Positions 15,481 to 23,926 of a stretch of DNA of 64,000 bases are shown here, piece by piece. The DNA is from Actinoplanes sp. KI2 (GTDB lineage: Bacteria; Actinomycetota; Actinomycetes; Mycobacteriales; Micromonosporaceae), in NCBI RefSeq assembly GCF_025630775.1, contig NZ_JAOSZE010000037.1, positions 44,439 through 108,438 of the forward strand, given 5' to 3'. How positions within the stretch are numbered: position 1 is the first letter of the stretch; each line of letters starts with the position of its first letter. Made by a program: the position numbers and the translations under genes. The notes below the pieces were generated by a model. It did no database searches, was not told where the DNA came from, and saw nothing but the letters and a program-made list of their open reading frames with translations.

Positions 15481-15942
15481 ATGCCCAGCCTCAGCCCCGT
15501 TGACGGCCTCGCCCAGCTGTCGTTCCTGGTCCTCGGCGCCCTCGAGCGCCGCGCCGCCGAGCACGACGTGTCGATCGTGCAGACCCGGCTGCTCGGCGTC
15601 CTCCGCGATCGCCGGCCCACCATGCAGGAGCTGGCCAGGCTGCTGGGGCAGGACAAGTCGAGCGTCTCCGGCCTGGTCGACCGGGCCGAGCGCCGGGGCC
15701 TGGTCGCCCGGGTCCCGTCCGCGGCCGACCGGCGCTCGGTACTGGTGAGCCTCACCGACCAGGGCCGGCGGCTGGCGGCGTCGGTCGAGGAGCAGTTCGA
15801 GGCCGACGTGACGGCGCTGCTGGCGCATCTGCCCGCGGCCGAGCGGGCGACACTGTCCCGGCTGGTCAGTGGCATGCTGGTCGCGCACGCCGCGGCGAAC
15901 GGCGTGGACCTTTTCGACACCTTGCTGCCGTCGCCCGAGTGA
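15481..15942 (+). CDS. MarR family regulator
   Basis: The 153-residue product is a winged-helix MarR protein. Characteristic parts are PTMQELARLLGQDKSSVSGLVDRAERRGLV (recognition helix region, shortened: LGQDKSSVSGLVDR) and the wing VPSAADRRSVLVSLTDQGR. ATG 15481 is chosen from the promoter spacing; GTG 15448 upstream lies inside the operator. Divergent from the quinone oxidoreductase gene with two operators shared. MarR proteins of this sort often sense quinones or oxidants, which would fit its target, but this is inference. A 55-codon frame follows with a GTGA overlap. Confidence 0.88.
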   Translation: MPSLSPVDGLAQLSFLVLGALERRAAEHDVSIVQTRLLGVLRDRRPTMQELARLLGQDKSSVSGLVDRAERRGLVARVPSAADRRSVLVSLTDQGRRLAASVEEQFEADVTALLAHLPAAERATLSRLVSGMLVAHAAANGVDLFDTLLPSPE

Positions 15943-16106
15943 TCGAGACGACGACCAGCGACCATCGCCACCGGGCCGGCGACGAGTGCGGGTTCACCGC
16001 CGCCGACCTGCTGACCGCGGCGGACGCGGTCGACGCGGTGGCCGACGACGCCTGGCGCCGATTCGGATATCCTTCCGGGACAACGGCATCGGGGCCGGTC
16101 GGCTAG
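15939..16106 (+). CDS. Small hypothetical protein (55 aa) coupled to marR
   Basis: GTG 15939 overlaps the marR stop (GTGA), and the frame ends at TAG 16104-16106. Codons are strongly GC3-rich, like real genes here. The product is acidic and Ala-rich (about MIETTTSDHRHRAGDECG, then FTAADLLTAADAVDAVADDA, WRRFGY), which suggests a short amphipathic helix. I recognise no family. The TAG stop is also the start of a TAGGTT box ahead of the haemoglobin gene. It may be a real coupled gene or a chance frame. Confidence 0.45.
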   Translation: MIETTTSDHRHRAGDECGFTAADLLTAADAVDAVADDAWRRFGYPSGTTASGPVG

Positions 16107-16127
16107 GTTGAGGGCCGGGAGGCCACT

Positions 16128-16490
16128 GTGGACGTGAACGTCAGCTTCTACGAGCGCATCGGCGGCGAGCCGGCCGTGAGCGAGGCCGTCGACCGCCTGT
16201 ACCGCGTGATCCTGGCCGACGACCGGTTGTCGCCATACTTCGTCGACGTCGACATCGCCCAGCTCAAGGGCCACATGATCGCGTTGCTGAGCCAGGTGCT
16301 CGGCGGTCCCGAGGACTACTCGGGGCGGGAGCTGCGCGCCGCGCACACCGGCCTCGGCATCACCGCCGAGCACTACGACCTGGTCGGCGCCTACCTGGTC
16401 GGGGTGCTGGCCGGGCTGGGCGCGGACGACGAGATCCTCGCAGCCGTGCGCGGAGTGCTGGCCGCCGCGGCCGACGACGTCATCGCCTGA
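16128..16490 (+). CDS. Group I truncated haemoglobin
   Basis: The 120-residue product fits the 2-on-2 globin family: FYERIGGEPAVSEAVDRLY at the start, YF-D near residue 38, then KGHMIALLSQVLGG and AAHTGLGIT, with H73 as proximal haem ligand and Tyr25 at B10. Such proteins bind oxygen or scavenge nitric oxide. GTG 16128 has GGGAGG (16117-16122) before it. A TAGGTT box (16104-16109) could serve as promoter. It follows the marR gene on the same strand, so NO/redox stress control is plausible. Confidence 0.88.
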   Translation: MDVNVSFYERIGGEPAVSEAVDRLYRVILADDRLSPYFVDVDIAQLKGHMIALLSQVLGGPEDYSGRELRAAHTGLGITAEHYDLVGAYLVGVLAGLGADDEILAAVRGVLAAAADDVIA

Positions 16491-16765
16491 CCGACCCACA
16501 CCCGACCGGTCGTCGGCCGGTCGGCCCGTCGTCGCCCACCCGGCACGTCGGCCGCCCGGCCCGTCGTCGCCCACTCGGCCCGTCGGCCGCCCGGCCCGTC
16601 GCCGCCAGACTCCCGGCCCCGCAACGTGCGGGCCTGTCCCCAACGCCAGCCCTCCTATTTCTGGCTCAGCCACCGCGAAAGTGGGGAGTTCGTGCGCACT
16701 CCGAGCGGCGAACCTCCTCGATCTGGCGTCGGTGTGCCAAAGAGTGGGGAGTTTGTGCGCCCCGG
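16491..16765. other. 275-bp intergenic region with degenerate repeats
   Basis: The first 110 bp are a run of degenerate repeats (cores GGCCCGTCGTCGCCCAC and GGCCGCCCGGCCCGTC). The second half holds the direct repeat at 16681 and 16744. No convincing gene is seen. It separates convergent haemoglobin and tetR genes. Confidence 0.5.
16681..16760. repeat. 17-bp direct repeat GTGGGGAGTT-Y-GTGCGC
   Basis: GTGGGGAGTTCGTGCGC at 16681-16697 and GTGGGGAGTTTGTGCGC at 16744-16760, with one difference and starts 63 bp apart. Each is preceded by AA(A/G)A-like bases. This may be a dispersed intergenic element. Confidence 0.6.
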
Positions 16766-17362
16766 TCAGCGGATGAGCAGGGCGGTCAGCAGCTGGGTCA
16801 GCCAGTCGCGGGCCGCCGGTAGGTCGTCGTCGAGCAGGAGTTGGACGGTCACTCCGTCGTAGGCGGCGACCACCGCGTGGGCGGCGGCGGGGACGTCGGC
16901 CACCCCGGCGGGCAGGCACAGCCGGCCCTGCACGGCGCGCAGCCGGGCCTCGATCGCGGTGCGCAGGTCGGCGCGGTGCGAGGCCAGGCGGGTCGCGACT
17001 TCGGGGCGCCGCGCGGCGTACAGCAAGAAGTCGGTTTTGACCAGGAGCCAGTCGCGGTCGAGCAGCAGCGTCGCGGCGGTCCGCGCGATGACCTCGTGGA
17101 TCGAGGGCTCGATCGGCGTCGCGTGCTCCGCGGTCAGGGCGTCGGCCACTTGGCTCGCGATGAGGGCGGCGCGCTCGTCGTAGAGGGCGAAGAACAGCTC
17201 GTCGAGCGAGCCGAAGTTGGAGTAGAACGCGCCGCGGGTGTAGCCGGCCGCCTCGCAGATGTCGTCGATGCGTGCGGGGCCGAAGCCCTTGGCCGCGAAG
17301 ACCCGGAACGCGGCGTCCAGCAGTCGCGCCCGCGTCTCCGCCCGCCGCTTGGTGACCCGCAT
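16766..17362 (-). CDS. TetR family regulator
   Basis: The 198-residue product starts at ATG 17362, seven bases after TAGGGT. The DNA-binding domain reads RARLLDAAFRVFAAKGFGPA, then IDDICEAAGYTRGAFYSNFGSLDELF, a canonical TetR pattern. The C-terminal domain resembles TetR_C with an all-helical ligand pocket. The gene is divergent from an FAD-dependent dehydrogenase with a palindrome between, so it probably represses that gene. The ligand may be a substrate of the dehydrogenase. Confidence 0.88.
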   Translation of the reverse strand: MRVTKRRAETRARLLDAAFRVFAAKGFGPARIDDICEAAGYTRGAFYSNFGSLDELFFALYDERAALIASQVADALTAEHATPIEPSIHEVIARTAATLLLDRDWLLVKTDFLLYAARRPEVATRLASHRADLRTAIEARLRAVQGRLCLPAGVADVPAAAHAVVAAYDGVTVQLLLDDDLPAARDWLTQLLTALLIR

Positions 17363-17369
17363 GCGACCA

Positions 17370-17412
17370 ACCCTACCCAATACGATCATGCATCCGATAC
17401 ATTTCTGTATCG
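17370..17412. promoter_or_regulatory. Divergent leaderless promoters with a TetR-type operator
   Basis: Minus strand: TAGGGT (17375-17370) lies seven bases before ATG 17362. Plus strand: TACATT (17398-17403) lies eight bases before GTG 17412. The palindrome CGATACA-tttc-TGTATCG (17395-17412) covers the plus -10 and the first base of the plus start codon. Binding there would block the dehydrogenase gene. Confidence 0.6.
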
Positions 17413-19082
17413 TGAATGCGGACGTCATCGTCGTCGGCGCCGGCCTCGCCGGGCTTGCCGCCACCCATGAGCTCACCGCGGCCGGCAAGAAGGTCGCCCT
17501 CGTCGATCAGGAGAACGCGGCCAACCTCGGCGGGCAGGCGTTCTGGTCCTTCGGCGGCTTGTTCCTCGTCGACACGCCGGAGCAGCGACGGCTCGGCGTC
17601 CGCGACTCGTTCGAGCTCGCCTGGCAGGACTGGCTGGGCAGCGCCCAGTTCGACCGTCTTGCTGATGAAGATCAATGGGCGGCGAAATGGGCTCGCGCGT
17701 ACGTCGAGTTCGCGGCGGGGGAGAAGCGCTCCTGGCTCTCGTCGCTCGGCATGAGCTGGCTGCCGACCGTGGGGTGGGCCGAGCGCGGCTCGCTGCGCGC
17801 CGACTCGCACGGCAACTCGGTGCCCCGCTTCCACGTCACCTGGGGCACCGGCACGGGCGTGGTCGCACCCTTCGTCGCGTCGGTCCAGCGGGCCGCCGAG
17901 GCCGGCCTGGTGACCTTCCATCACCGGCACCGGGTGGATGAGCTGGTCGTTTCGGCGGGGGCGGTTTCCGGCGTACGGGGAAAGGTGCTGGCGCCGGATG
18001 CCGGGGCGCGCGGGGTGTCCTCGAACCGCGACGAGGTCGCGGACTTCGAGCTCACGGCCCAGGCAGTCGTCGTCACCACGGGCGGTATCGGCGGCAACCA
18101 TGACCTCGTGCGACGGTACTGGCCTTCCCGGCTCGGGTCACCGCCGCGGACCATGGTCACCGGGGTGCCCTCGTATGTCGACGGGCGGATGCTCGACATC
18201 GCCGACGCGGCCGGGGCACGCCTGGTCAACCGGGACCGGATGTGGCACTACACCGAGGGCATCCGCAACTGGGACCCGATCTGGCCCGGGCACGGCATCC
18301 GCATCCTGCCGGGCCCCTCGTCGATGTGGTTCGACGCGCTCGGTCGCCGGCTGCCCGACCCGTGCCTGCCCGGTTACGACACCCTGTCGACGCTGCGTCA
18401 CCTGCGCACGACGCCGGACATCGCTTCCTTCGACCACTCCTGGTTCATCCTCACCCAGAAGATCATCCGCAAGGAGTTCGCGCTCTCCGGGTCGGAGCAG
18501 AACCCGGACATCACCGCGAAGGACCGGCGGGCGTTCCTCCGGTCGCGGATCCTCGGCAAGGCGGCGCCGGAGCCGGTCGAGGCGTTCAAGCGCAACGGCG
18601 CCGACTTCGTGGTGGCGGGCGACCTCGACGAGCTGGTGGCCGGGATGAACCGGCTGACCGATCAGCCGCTGCTCGACGCGGCCCGGATCCGGCAGCAGAT
18701 CGAGGCGCGCGACCGGCAGGTCCGCAACCCGTACAGCAAGGACGCGCAGATCCAGGGCATCCACAACTCGCGGCGGTACCTGGGGGACCGGATCGGCCGG
18801 ACGGTGGCGCCGCACCGCCTGCTGGGCCCGGCGGCGGGGCCGCTGATCGGGGTCAAGCTGCACACGCTGACCCGCAAGTCGCTCGGCGGCATCCAGACGG
18901 ACCTGGAGTCACGGGCGCTGACGCCGGCCGGGGTCGTGCTGCCGGGCCTGTACGCGGCGGGCGAGGTGGCCGGGTTCGGGGGCGGCGGGGTGCACGGGTA
19001 CAACGCGCTGGAGGGCACCTTCCTTGGGGGTTGCCTGCTCAGCGGGCGGGCGGCCGGGCGGTCGCTGGCCGCCTCCCTTTAG
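17412..19082 (+). CDS. FAD-dependent dehydrogenase (3-ketosteroid-delta1-dehydrogenase/fumarate reductase flavoprotein type)
   Basis: The 556-residue product begins with a classic Rossmann dinucleotide site, DVIVVGAGLAGLAATHELTAAG, and a second motif VVVTTGGIGGNHDL near residue 220. The C-terminus has GLYAAGEVAGFGGGGVHGYNALEG, the FAD-contacting motif of the succinate dehydrogenase/KstD class. It would oxidise carbon-carbon single bonds in a hydrophobic substrate such as a steroid-like ring. Start GTG 17412 is chosen by the -10 spacing. The frame is open upstream but that region holds the operator and tetR start. It is a single gene, regulated by the divergent TetR. Confidence 0.86.
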   Translation: MNADVIVVGAGLAGLAATHELTAAGKKVALVDQENAANLGGQAFWSFGGLFLVDTPEQRRLGVRDSFELAWQDWLGSAQFDRLADEDQWAAKWARAYVEFAAGEKRSWLSSLGMSWLPTVGWAERGSLRADSHGNSVPRFHVTWGTGTGVVAPFVASVQRAAEAGLVTFHHRHRVDELVVSAGAVSGVRGKVLAPDAGARGVSSNRDEVADFELTAQAVVVTTGGIGGNHDLVRRYWPSRLGSPPRTMVTGVPSYVDGRMLDIADAAGARLVNRDRMWHYTEGIRNWDPIWPGHGIRILPGPSSMWFDALGRRLPDPCLPGYDTLSTLRHLRTTPDIASFDHSWFILTQKIIRKEFALSGSEQNPDITAKDRRAFLRSRILGKAAPEPVEAFKRNGADFVVAGDLDELVAGMNRLTDQPLLDAARIRQQIEARDRQVRNPYSKDAQIQGIHNSRRYLGDRIGRTVAPHRLLGPAAGPLIGVKLHTLTRKSLGGIQTDLESRALTPAGVVLPGLYAAGEVAGFGGGGVHGYNALEGTFLGGCLLSGRAAGRSLAASL

Positions 19083-19267
19083 GGCACAGGGCAGCGGCCG
19101 GTGTCGGCTGGCTCCCAGCGGGCGCAGGGTCGGCGGTCGTCAGGTGGGGCACAGCGCAGCGGCCGGCGTCGGCCGCCGCTCGGCGGGCGCAGCGATCAGC
19201 GTCGGCCGCCTCTGGGTGAGGCACCGGCCGCGGCCGGCGTCGGCCACGTCCCGGAAGGGGTGTGCCG
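19083..19267. other. 185-bp intergenic region of degenerate repeats
   Basis: Imperfect copies of a motif like GGCACAGCGCAGCGGCCGG recur about three times, mixed with CGTCGGCCGCC. It separates convergent genes, so it may act as a bidirectional transcription end. No coding frame of normal codon use is visible. Confidence 0.4.
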
Positions 19268-20203
19268 TCAGGGGAGGGACCAGCGCTGGCCGGCACTGCC
19301 GTCGCAGGTGGCGACCTTGACGGCGGTGCCGGACCGGTTGCCGCCGGACGGGTCGGCGAGGCATTCGCTGTCGGCGGCGTTGACCAGGAGTTGGCCGGAC
19401 ACGCGCCACTGGGCGGTGGTGCGCCCGTCGCAGGTGACGATCTGGACGGAGCCGTCACCCACGACCAGCGCGCACATGCCCTCGACGCGCAGCGTGCCGT
19501 CGGTGGCGAGGGTCCAGATCTGCGCGGCGGTGCTGTTGCAGTCGGCGACCTGGACGTGGTTGAAGTCGACCGCCACGCCGCCGTTGAGGTCGAGGCACAG
19601 GCCGTTCTGACCGCGGATCGTGCCGGTGCGCGCGGCAGGCGGCTTGGGTGCGATCGCGGCGGGCGGTGCGCTCGTCTTGCCGTTGACCGCCTGGGCGGAC
19701 GCGGTGCCGGCCGGTTTACTGGTGCTCCCCGTGCTCCCCGTGCTCGCCGCGCTCGCCGCGGTCGAAGGGGGCGAGCGGCGGCCCGAGGCCCGGTGCGTCG
19801 GCGTCGCCGCGGCACTGGTCGGCGCCGCGGCCGGGGAAGCCGGGAGCGGCCCGGTCAGGGCCGGCACCGGGGCCCCCGGCTGCCCGGCCGCCGTGACCGC
19901 CGGCTGGGTGGCGCGCATCGCAGCGAACCCGGCGGCGGCCAAGCCGAGCAGGCCGACGGCACAGACGGCGAGCACCACGAGCAGGCGGCGCGGCACACGA
20001 CGGCGGACCGCATCGGGTGGCACGATCGGGAAGATCGCGGTGGGGTCGTCGGCACCCTCGAGAGCGCGCTGCGAGCGGACCTCGCGGGTGGTGGCCGACG
20101 GCCAGGTCTGAGTGGACCGGTCGGCGGCGGGGGCCTCGGCGTCTTGGTGCAGGTAGGGACGGACGAGCAGAGGATCCTGCACCTCGCCGTGGTCGTCCGT
20201 CAC
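19268..20203 (-). CDS. Membrane-anchored ricin-type lectin domain protein
   Basis: The 311-residue product (GTG 20203) has a cytoplasmic N-terminus of about 70 residues, a single membrane helix (LLVVLAVCAVGLLGLAAAGF, residues about 73-92), then a Pro/Ala/Ser/Thr-rich extracellular stalk of about 95 residues, and a C-terminal ricin-B trefoil (GQNGLCLDLNGGVAVDF, CNSTAAQIWTL, TTAQWRV, SAGQRWSL with QxW motifs). It is a type II surface protein probably binding a carbohydrate. The tail of the stalk has Ser/Gly/Thr repeats (ASTGSTGSTS). It lies 106 bp downstream of the VIT-VWA gene on the same strand. Function beyond sugar binding is unknown. Confidence 0.82.
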   Translation of the reverse strand: MTDDHGEVQDPLLVRPYLHQDAEAPAADRSTQTWPSATTREVRSQRALEGADDPTAIFPIVPPDAVRRRVPRRLLVVLAVCAVGLLGLAAAGFAAMRATQPAVTAAGQPGAPVPALTGPLPASPAAAPTSAAATPTHRASGRRSPPSTAASAASTGSTGSTSKPAGTASAQAVNGKTSAPPAAIAPKPPAARTGTIRGQNGLCLDLNGGVAVDFNHVQVADCNSTAAQIWTLATDGTLRVEGMCALVVGDGSVQIVTCDGRTTAQWRVSGQLLVNAADSECLADPSGGNRSGTAVKVATCDGSAGQRWSLP

Positions 20204-20309
20204 GATTCACCCGCCGCCATCGAGCCGCCAAGAGACGATCGACCGTCCAAGCTACCCCGCCCCCGCGCGCGACACGCCGACCCCTGAAGATCCGACTTTC
20301 CGCGCGTTC

Positions 20310-22967
20310 TCAGCGTTTCCAGAACTGCTTGCGGCTGGGCCGTTGGTGCGCCGTCGGGGCGTCCCCGCCGCCGGCAGCCGCGGTATCGCCGCTGCCCGCA
20401 GCCGCGGTATCGCCGCCACCTGCAGCCGCGGTATCGCCGCCGCCCGCGGCCGTGGTAGCCCTGCCGGCCGCGGCCGGCCCGCCGGAGGCCGCCGTGTTAG
20501 CCCCGCCGGAGGCCGCCGTGGCAGCCCCGCCGGAGGCCGCCGTGGCAGCCCCGCCCGAGGCCGCCGCGGCGCCACCGCCGAACGCGGTCAGCGTGGCCAG
20601 GGCGGCCGCCCACTTCTCGTCCAGCGATCCGTCGCCGCCGAGCTTCGCGATCAGCTTGCGCAGCGGGGCGAACTCGTCGCCCGGCAGCGAGCCGAGCAGG
20701 ACGGTGAGCCGGCTGGTCAGGTCGTCGAGCAGATCGCGCCGCTCGTAGCCGGGCAGGCCGGCCGCATCGCGCAGGCGCATCGCCTCGATCGCGGCGATCT
20801 CGCGCACCTGGTCGAGCGTCGGCACCGCGCCGCCCGGGACCATCGCCTTGCCGGCCCGCATCGCACCGGTCACCGCCGCGAACGGCATCGGCGCGGGGCG
20901 GGTGACCGCCGCGCCGCCGGCAGGAACGGCGTGCTCCCGGCCGCCGCCGGCGAGCCGGTCGAGCGCGGGGCCGCCGGCGTCGGCCCGCATTGGCGCGAAC
21001 CCACCCCGGCCCGGCGCGGCCGGTGGGGCCGGTGCCGGTGCGATCGAGGCCAGCCGCACCATCGCAGGTGCGACGGCGACGCTGTCGGGGGAGAGCTCCC
21101 AGCCGGACGGCAGCTCGACCGGCTGAGTCACCCGCCGGGTCTCGCCGCCCTCGTTGACCACCCGGCTGTCCACGGCCACGAACGCGGTGAACCGGCACAG
21201 CACCCCGAACCGCAGCGAGGTCGCGACGATCCGCTGCTCCAGGCCGCGGTCGCCGGCCGCGTACGCGTCCTCGAGGTCACGCAGCCGGGCCCGGGCCCAC
21301 TGGGCCGTGATCGCCGGCTCGGCACGCTCGCGCACCTCTACCGTGGTGCGGAACTCGCGGTCGTCCCGGGTGCGGCCGGTCACGGTGAGGCTGCCGCCGG
21401 GCTTGCCCACGAACCGGCCGGCCACCACGAGCGGGACGCCCGGGTAGAGGCCGGGCAGCCGGGCCGGGGTGCGCTCGTCGTCGAGCAGGCGCAGGCCGGA
21501 AGCGGTCACCGTCAAGTCGGTGACGACCGGCGCGCCGATCCGGCGGTGGATCTGCTCCATCGCGGCGTCCAGCCGGTCCTCGCTCTCGACCAGCTCGGCG
21601 CGGCCCGCGCCGAGCGCGGCCAGCCGGCCGAGGAAGCCGGCGTTGACCGCCCGGTCGATGCCGATGGTGTGCACGCGAGTCGACCCGATCATCGGGGTGA
21701 CGTCGTGGACGATCTGGTCCTCGTTGCCCACCTGGCCGTCGGTGACCAGCACCAGCACCCGGTCGCGACCCTCGCCGGCCCGGCCGGTGCCGAGCAGCGA
21801 AAGCCCGGCGGTCAGCGGCGTGAGCAGCTCGGTGCCGCCCCGGGCGTCGGCGCGGGCCAGGTGCTCCACGGCGCGGAACCGGTTGCGGTCGGTGGCCTCG
21901 ACGAGGCCCTCACCCAGGTCGGCCGGGCGCTCGATGACGTTGTCGAAGGTGAGCACGGCGAACCGGTCGGCCGTGGTGAGCGTGTCGATCACCCGGGCCG
22001 CGGCGCGGCGGGCGGCCACCATCTTCCAGCCGCCCATGCTGCCGGAGCGGTCGAGCAGCAGCACCACGTCCTTGGGGCGGGCGGTGGCGGTGTCGTCGTC
22101 GGGCGGGAGGACCACCAGCTGGTAGACGCCCTCGGGCTCGTCGGCGGACTCGTCGGGGACGGCGATCGCGGCCTGGCCGCCGCCCGCATACCCGATCCGG
22201 AGCACGAAGTCGCGGTCGGCCCGTTCGCCCGGCCGGATGCTGACCGTGCCCTCCTCGTCGGTGACCGTGTGCAGGCTGGAGTGCACCTCACCGAGGGTGA
22301 GGCCGGCCGGATCGATGTCGACGCCGATGGACAGCCGCAGCGGGTTGGGGAACCCGGGCAGCAGCACCGGCGGCGTGATGCGCGAGGCGTCCGGCACCGC
22401 GTCGGTGTCGGGGGTCTGTCCATCCCCGACATACGGCCCCGGCAGTGGAACGCCCGGAACGTAGCGGGGCGCGACGACGAGCGGGAAGCGGAAGGTGGCC
22501 GCCCCGTCCTCGAAGGGCAGCGGGCCGACCAGGCTCAGCTCGATCACCACGCGCTCGCCGGGCAGGATGTTGCCGACCCGCATGGTGAACACGTCGGGCC
22601 GCTCCTCCTCGGCGATCGAGGCGCGCCGGCCGGCGGCGACGGCCTCGTCGTACGCCTCCCGGGCCGCGCCGCGCTCCTGCAGCTCGGCCTCGACGGTGCG
22701 GCCGTCCGCGGTCATCGTCATCGCGGTGACGGCCGCCCGGTCGGGCAGCGGGAACACGTAGGTGGCCTCGAGGGCGTCGTCGTGCACGTTGAGGAACTCG
22801 GTGACCACAACGGTGCGGGCCACCACGCCGCTGATCCGGGCGCGGACGTCCAGCCGGTCGAGCGGCAGGTTGCCCCGGTCGGTGTGCAGGTTGCCGAAGC
22901 CGGCGTCGGGCAGGATGCGGACGCGGTCGAGCTCGCCCGGGCTCATCGGCGTGACGGAAAAGGTCAT
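20310..22967 (-). CDS. VIT and VWA domain protein (inter-alpha-trypsin inhibitor heavy-chain-like)
   Basis: The 885-residue product has an N-terminal VIT domain (residues about 20-150, LPLDRLDVRARISGVVART with TYVFPLPDRAAVTAM) and a VWA domain near residues 300-470: DVVLLLDRSGSMGGWKM is a perfect MIDAS motif (DxSxS), with FAVLTFDNVI and LVLVTDGQVGNEDQ as later metal-site strands. The C-terminal 100 residues are Ala/Gly-rich repeats (AATAASGG and DTAAAGGG). There is no signal peptide, so it is cytoplasmic unlike the animal family. The start ATG 22967 overlaps the merR stop (ATGA). Its function is unknown; MIDAS domains usually mediate protein-protein contacts. Confidence 0.88.
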   Translation of the reverse strand: MTFSVTPMSPGELDRVRILPDAGFGNLHTDRGNLPLDRLDVRARISGVVARTVVVTEFLNVHDDALEATYVFPLPDRAAVTAMTMTADGRTVEAELQERGAAREAYDEAVAAGRRASIAEEERPDVFTMRVGNILPGERVVIELSLVGPLPFEDGAATFRFPLVVAPRYVPGVPLPGPYVGDGQTPDTDAVPDASRITPPVLLPGFPNPLRLSIGVDIDPAGLTLGEVHSSLHTVTDEEGTVSIRPGERADRDFVLRIGYAGGGQAAIAVPDESADEPEGVYQLVVLPPDDDTATARPKDVVLLLDRSGSMGGWKMVAARRAAARVIDTLTTADRFAVLTFDNVIERPADLGEGLVEATDRNRFRAVEHLARADARGGTELLTPLTAGLSLLGTGRAGEGRDRVLVLVTDGQVGNEDQIVHDVTPMIGSTRVHTIGIDRAVNAGFLGRLAALGAGRAELVESEDRLDAAMEQIHRRIGAPVVTDLTVTASGLRLLDDERTPARLPGLYPGVPLVVAGRFVGKPGGSLTVTGRTRDDREFRTTVEVRERAEPAITAQWARARLRDLEDAYAAGDRGLEQRIVATSLRFGVLCRFTAFVAVDSRVVNEGGETRRVTQPVELPSGWELSPDSVAVAPAMVRLASIAPAPAPPAAPGRGGFAPMRADAGGPALDRLAGGGREHAVPAGGAAVTRPAPMPFAAVTGAMRAGKAMVPGGAVPTLDQVREIAAIEAMRLRDAAGLPGYERRDLLDDLTSRLTVLLGSLPGDEFAPLRKLIAKLGGDGSLDEKWAAALATLTAFGGGAAAASGGAATAASGGAATAASGGANTAASGGPAAAGRATTAAGGGDTAAAGGGDTAAAGSGDTAAAGGGDAPTAHQRPSRKQFWKR

Positions 22968-23809
22968 GGCGTTCTCCCATCGATCAGTCCACGGGACTCG
23001 AGCAGGCTCATCAGCGGTGCGGCGGCCGCGGCGATCTCGGCGCGGCCGGTGTCGGTAACGGGGCGGGGCAGGAGCAGGATGGCGCCGCCGCCGAGCGTGA
23101 CGCCGTGCACGGCAGCGGCGGCGGGTGCGGCGGTGTGCCCGGCCGCGGCGGCGGGTGCGGCGGTGTGCCCGGCCGCGGCGGCGGGTGCGGCGGTGTGCCC
23201 GGCGGTGGCGGGTGCGGCGGTGTGCCCGGCCGCGGCGGTGGCTGTGACGCCGTGCCCGGCCGCAGCGGCGGGCGTGACGCCGTGCCCGGCCGCGGCGGCG
23301 TGCACGGCCGAGTCGCTGGCTGTGACGCCGTGCCCGGCCGCGGCGGCCGGCCCGGCGGCGGCGACCGTGGCGGTTGTTTCAGTCCCGTGCGGCGACGTTT
23401 CTCCCTGTGTCGTTGTCTCTCCCTTTGCCGGTGTGTCGGCCCAGAAACGTGGGCGGACAACCTCATCAGGGACCGCGGCGGGCGCGTCGTCCCCCAGCAG
23501 GTGCTGGGGGACGCGGGAGGCCTCGGTCAGGTCGCGCGGGGTGAGGAAGACGAAGTCGGCCTGGATCTGCGAGAGGCTGCGGCCCTGCGCCTGCCACCGC
23601 TTGATCGCCACCAGTTGCTGCAGGTGGCGTGGCCCGTAGAGCGCGGTGCGCCCGCGCATGCCGAGCGGGCGGTCGACCAGGCCGATCGTCGTATACCACC
23701 GGATGGCGCGGCGGTCGGGGACATCGCGGACACGGCCGTTGGGGGCGCCGGGATATTCCGCCGCCAGGGCCTCGCGCACTCGCTCGACCAACTCGTCCAA
23801 CGTCCACAT
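22964..23809 (-). CDS. MerR family regulator with long Ala-rich repeat tail
   Basis: The 281-residue product has a MerR DNA-binding domain (residues about 20-90: AIRWYTTIGLVDRP, GRTALYGPRHLQQLVAIKRW, GRSLSQIQADF). After it, residues about 150-240 consist of imperfect decapeptide-like repeats (AAAAGHTAAP, AGHGVTPAAA) from a 30-bp DNA repeat, then a conserved-looking end LLPRPVTDTGRAEIAAAAAPLM. Most MerR proteins are 110-150 residues, so the tail is unusual. A 27-bp perfect palindrome lies 10 bp upstream of ATG 23809. It is translationally coupled to the VIT-VWA gene (ATGA). Confidence 0.85.
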   Translation of the reverse strand: MWTLDELVERVREALAAEYPGAPNGRVRDVPDRRAIRWYTTIGLVDRPLGMRGRTALYGPRHLQQLVAIKRWQAQGRSLSQIQADFVFLTPRDLTEASRVPQHLLGDDAPAAVPDEVVRPRFWADTPAKGETTTQGETSPHGTETTATVAAAGPAAAAGHGVTASDSAVHAAAAGHGVTPAAAAGHGVTATAAAGHTAAPATAGHTAAPAAAAGHTAAPAAAAGHTAAPAAAAVHGVTLGGGAILLLPRPVTDTGRAEIAAAAAPLMSLLESRGLIDGRTP

Positions 23810-23819
23810 GCCAACCAGC

Positions 23820-23846
23820 TTGACACTGTCATCGTGACAGTGTCAA
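23820..23846. promoter_or_regulatory. 27-bp palindromic operator upstream of merR
   Basis: TTGACACTGTCA (23820-23831), spacer TCG, and TGACAGTGTCAA (23835-23846): perfect 12-bp arms. TTGACA on either strand resembles a -35 box. It is the probable binding site of the MerR protein encoded next to it; it might also control the cyclase gene 80 bp away on the other side. Confidence 0.72.
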
Positions 23847-23926
23847 GGTTGAGCCCGGGAAAGTGGAACAAGGAAAATGGCCTGCGACGTGCGAGATCAT
23901 GGCCGCGGCCGACGGGGGCGATATCG

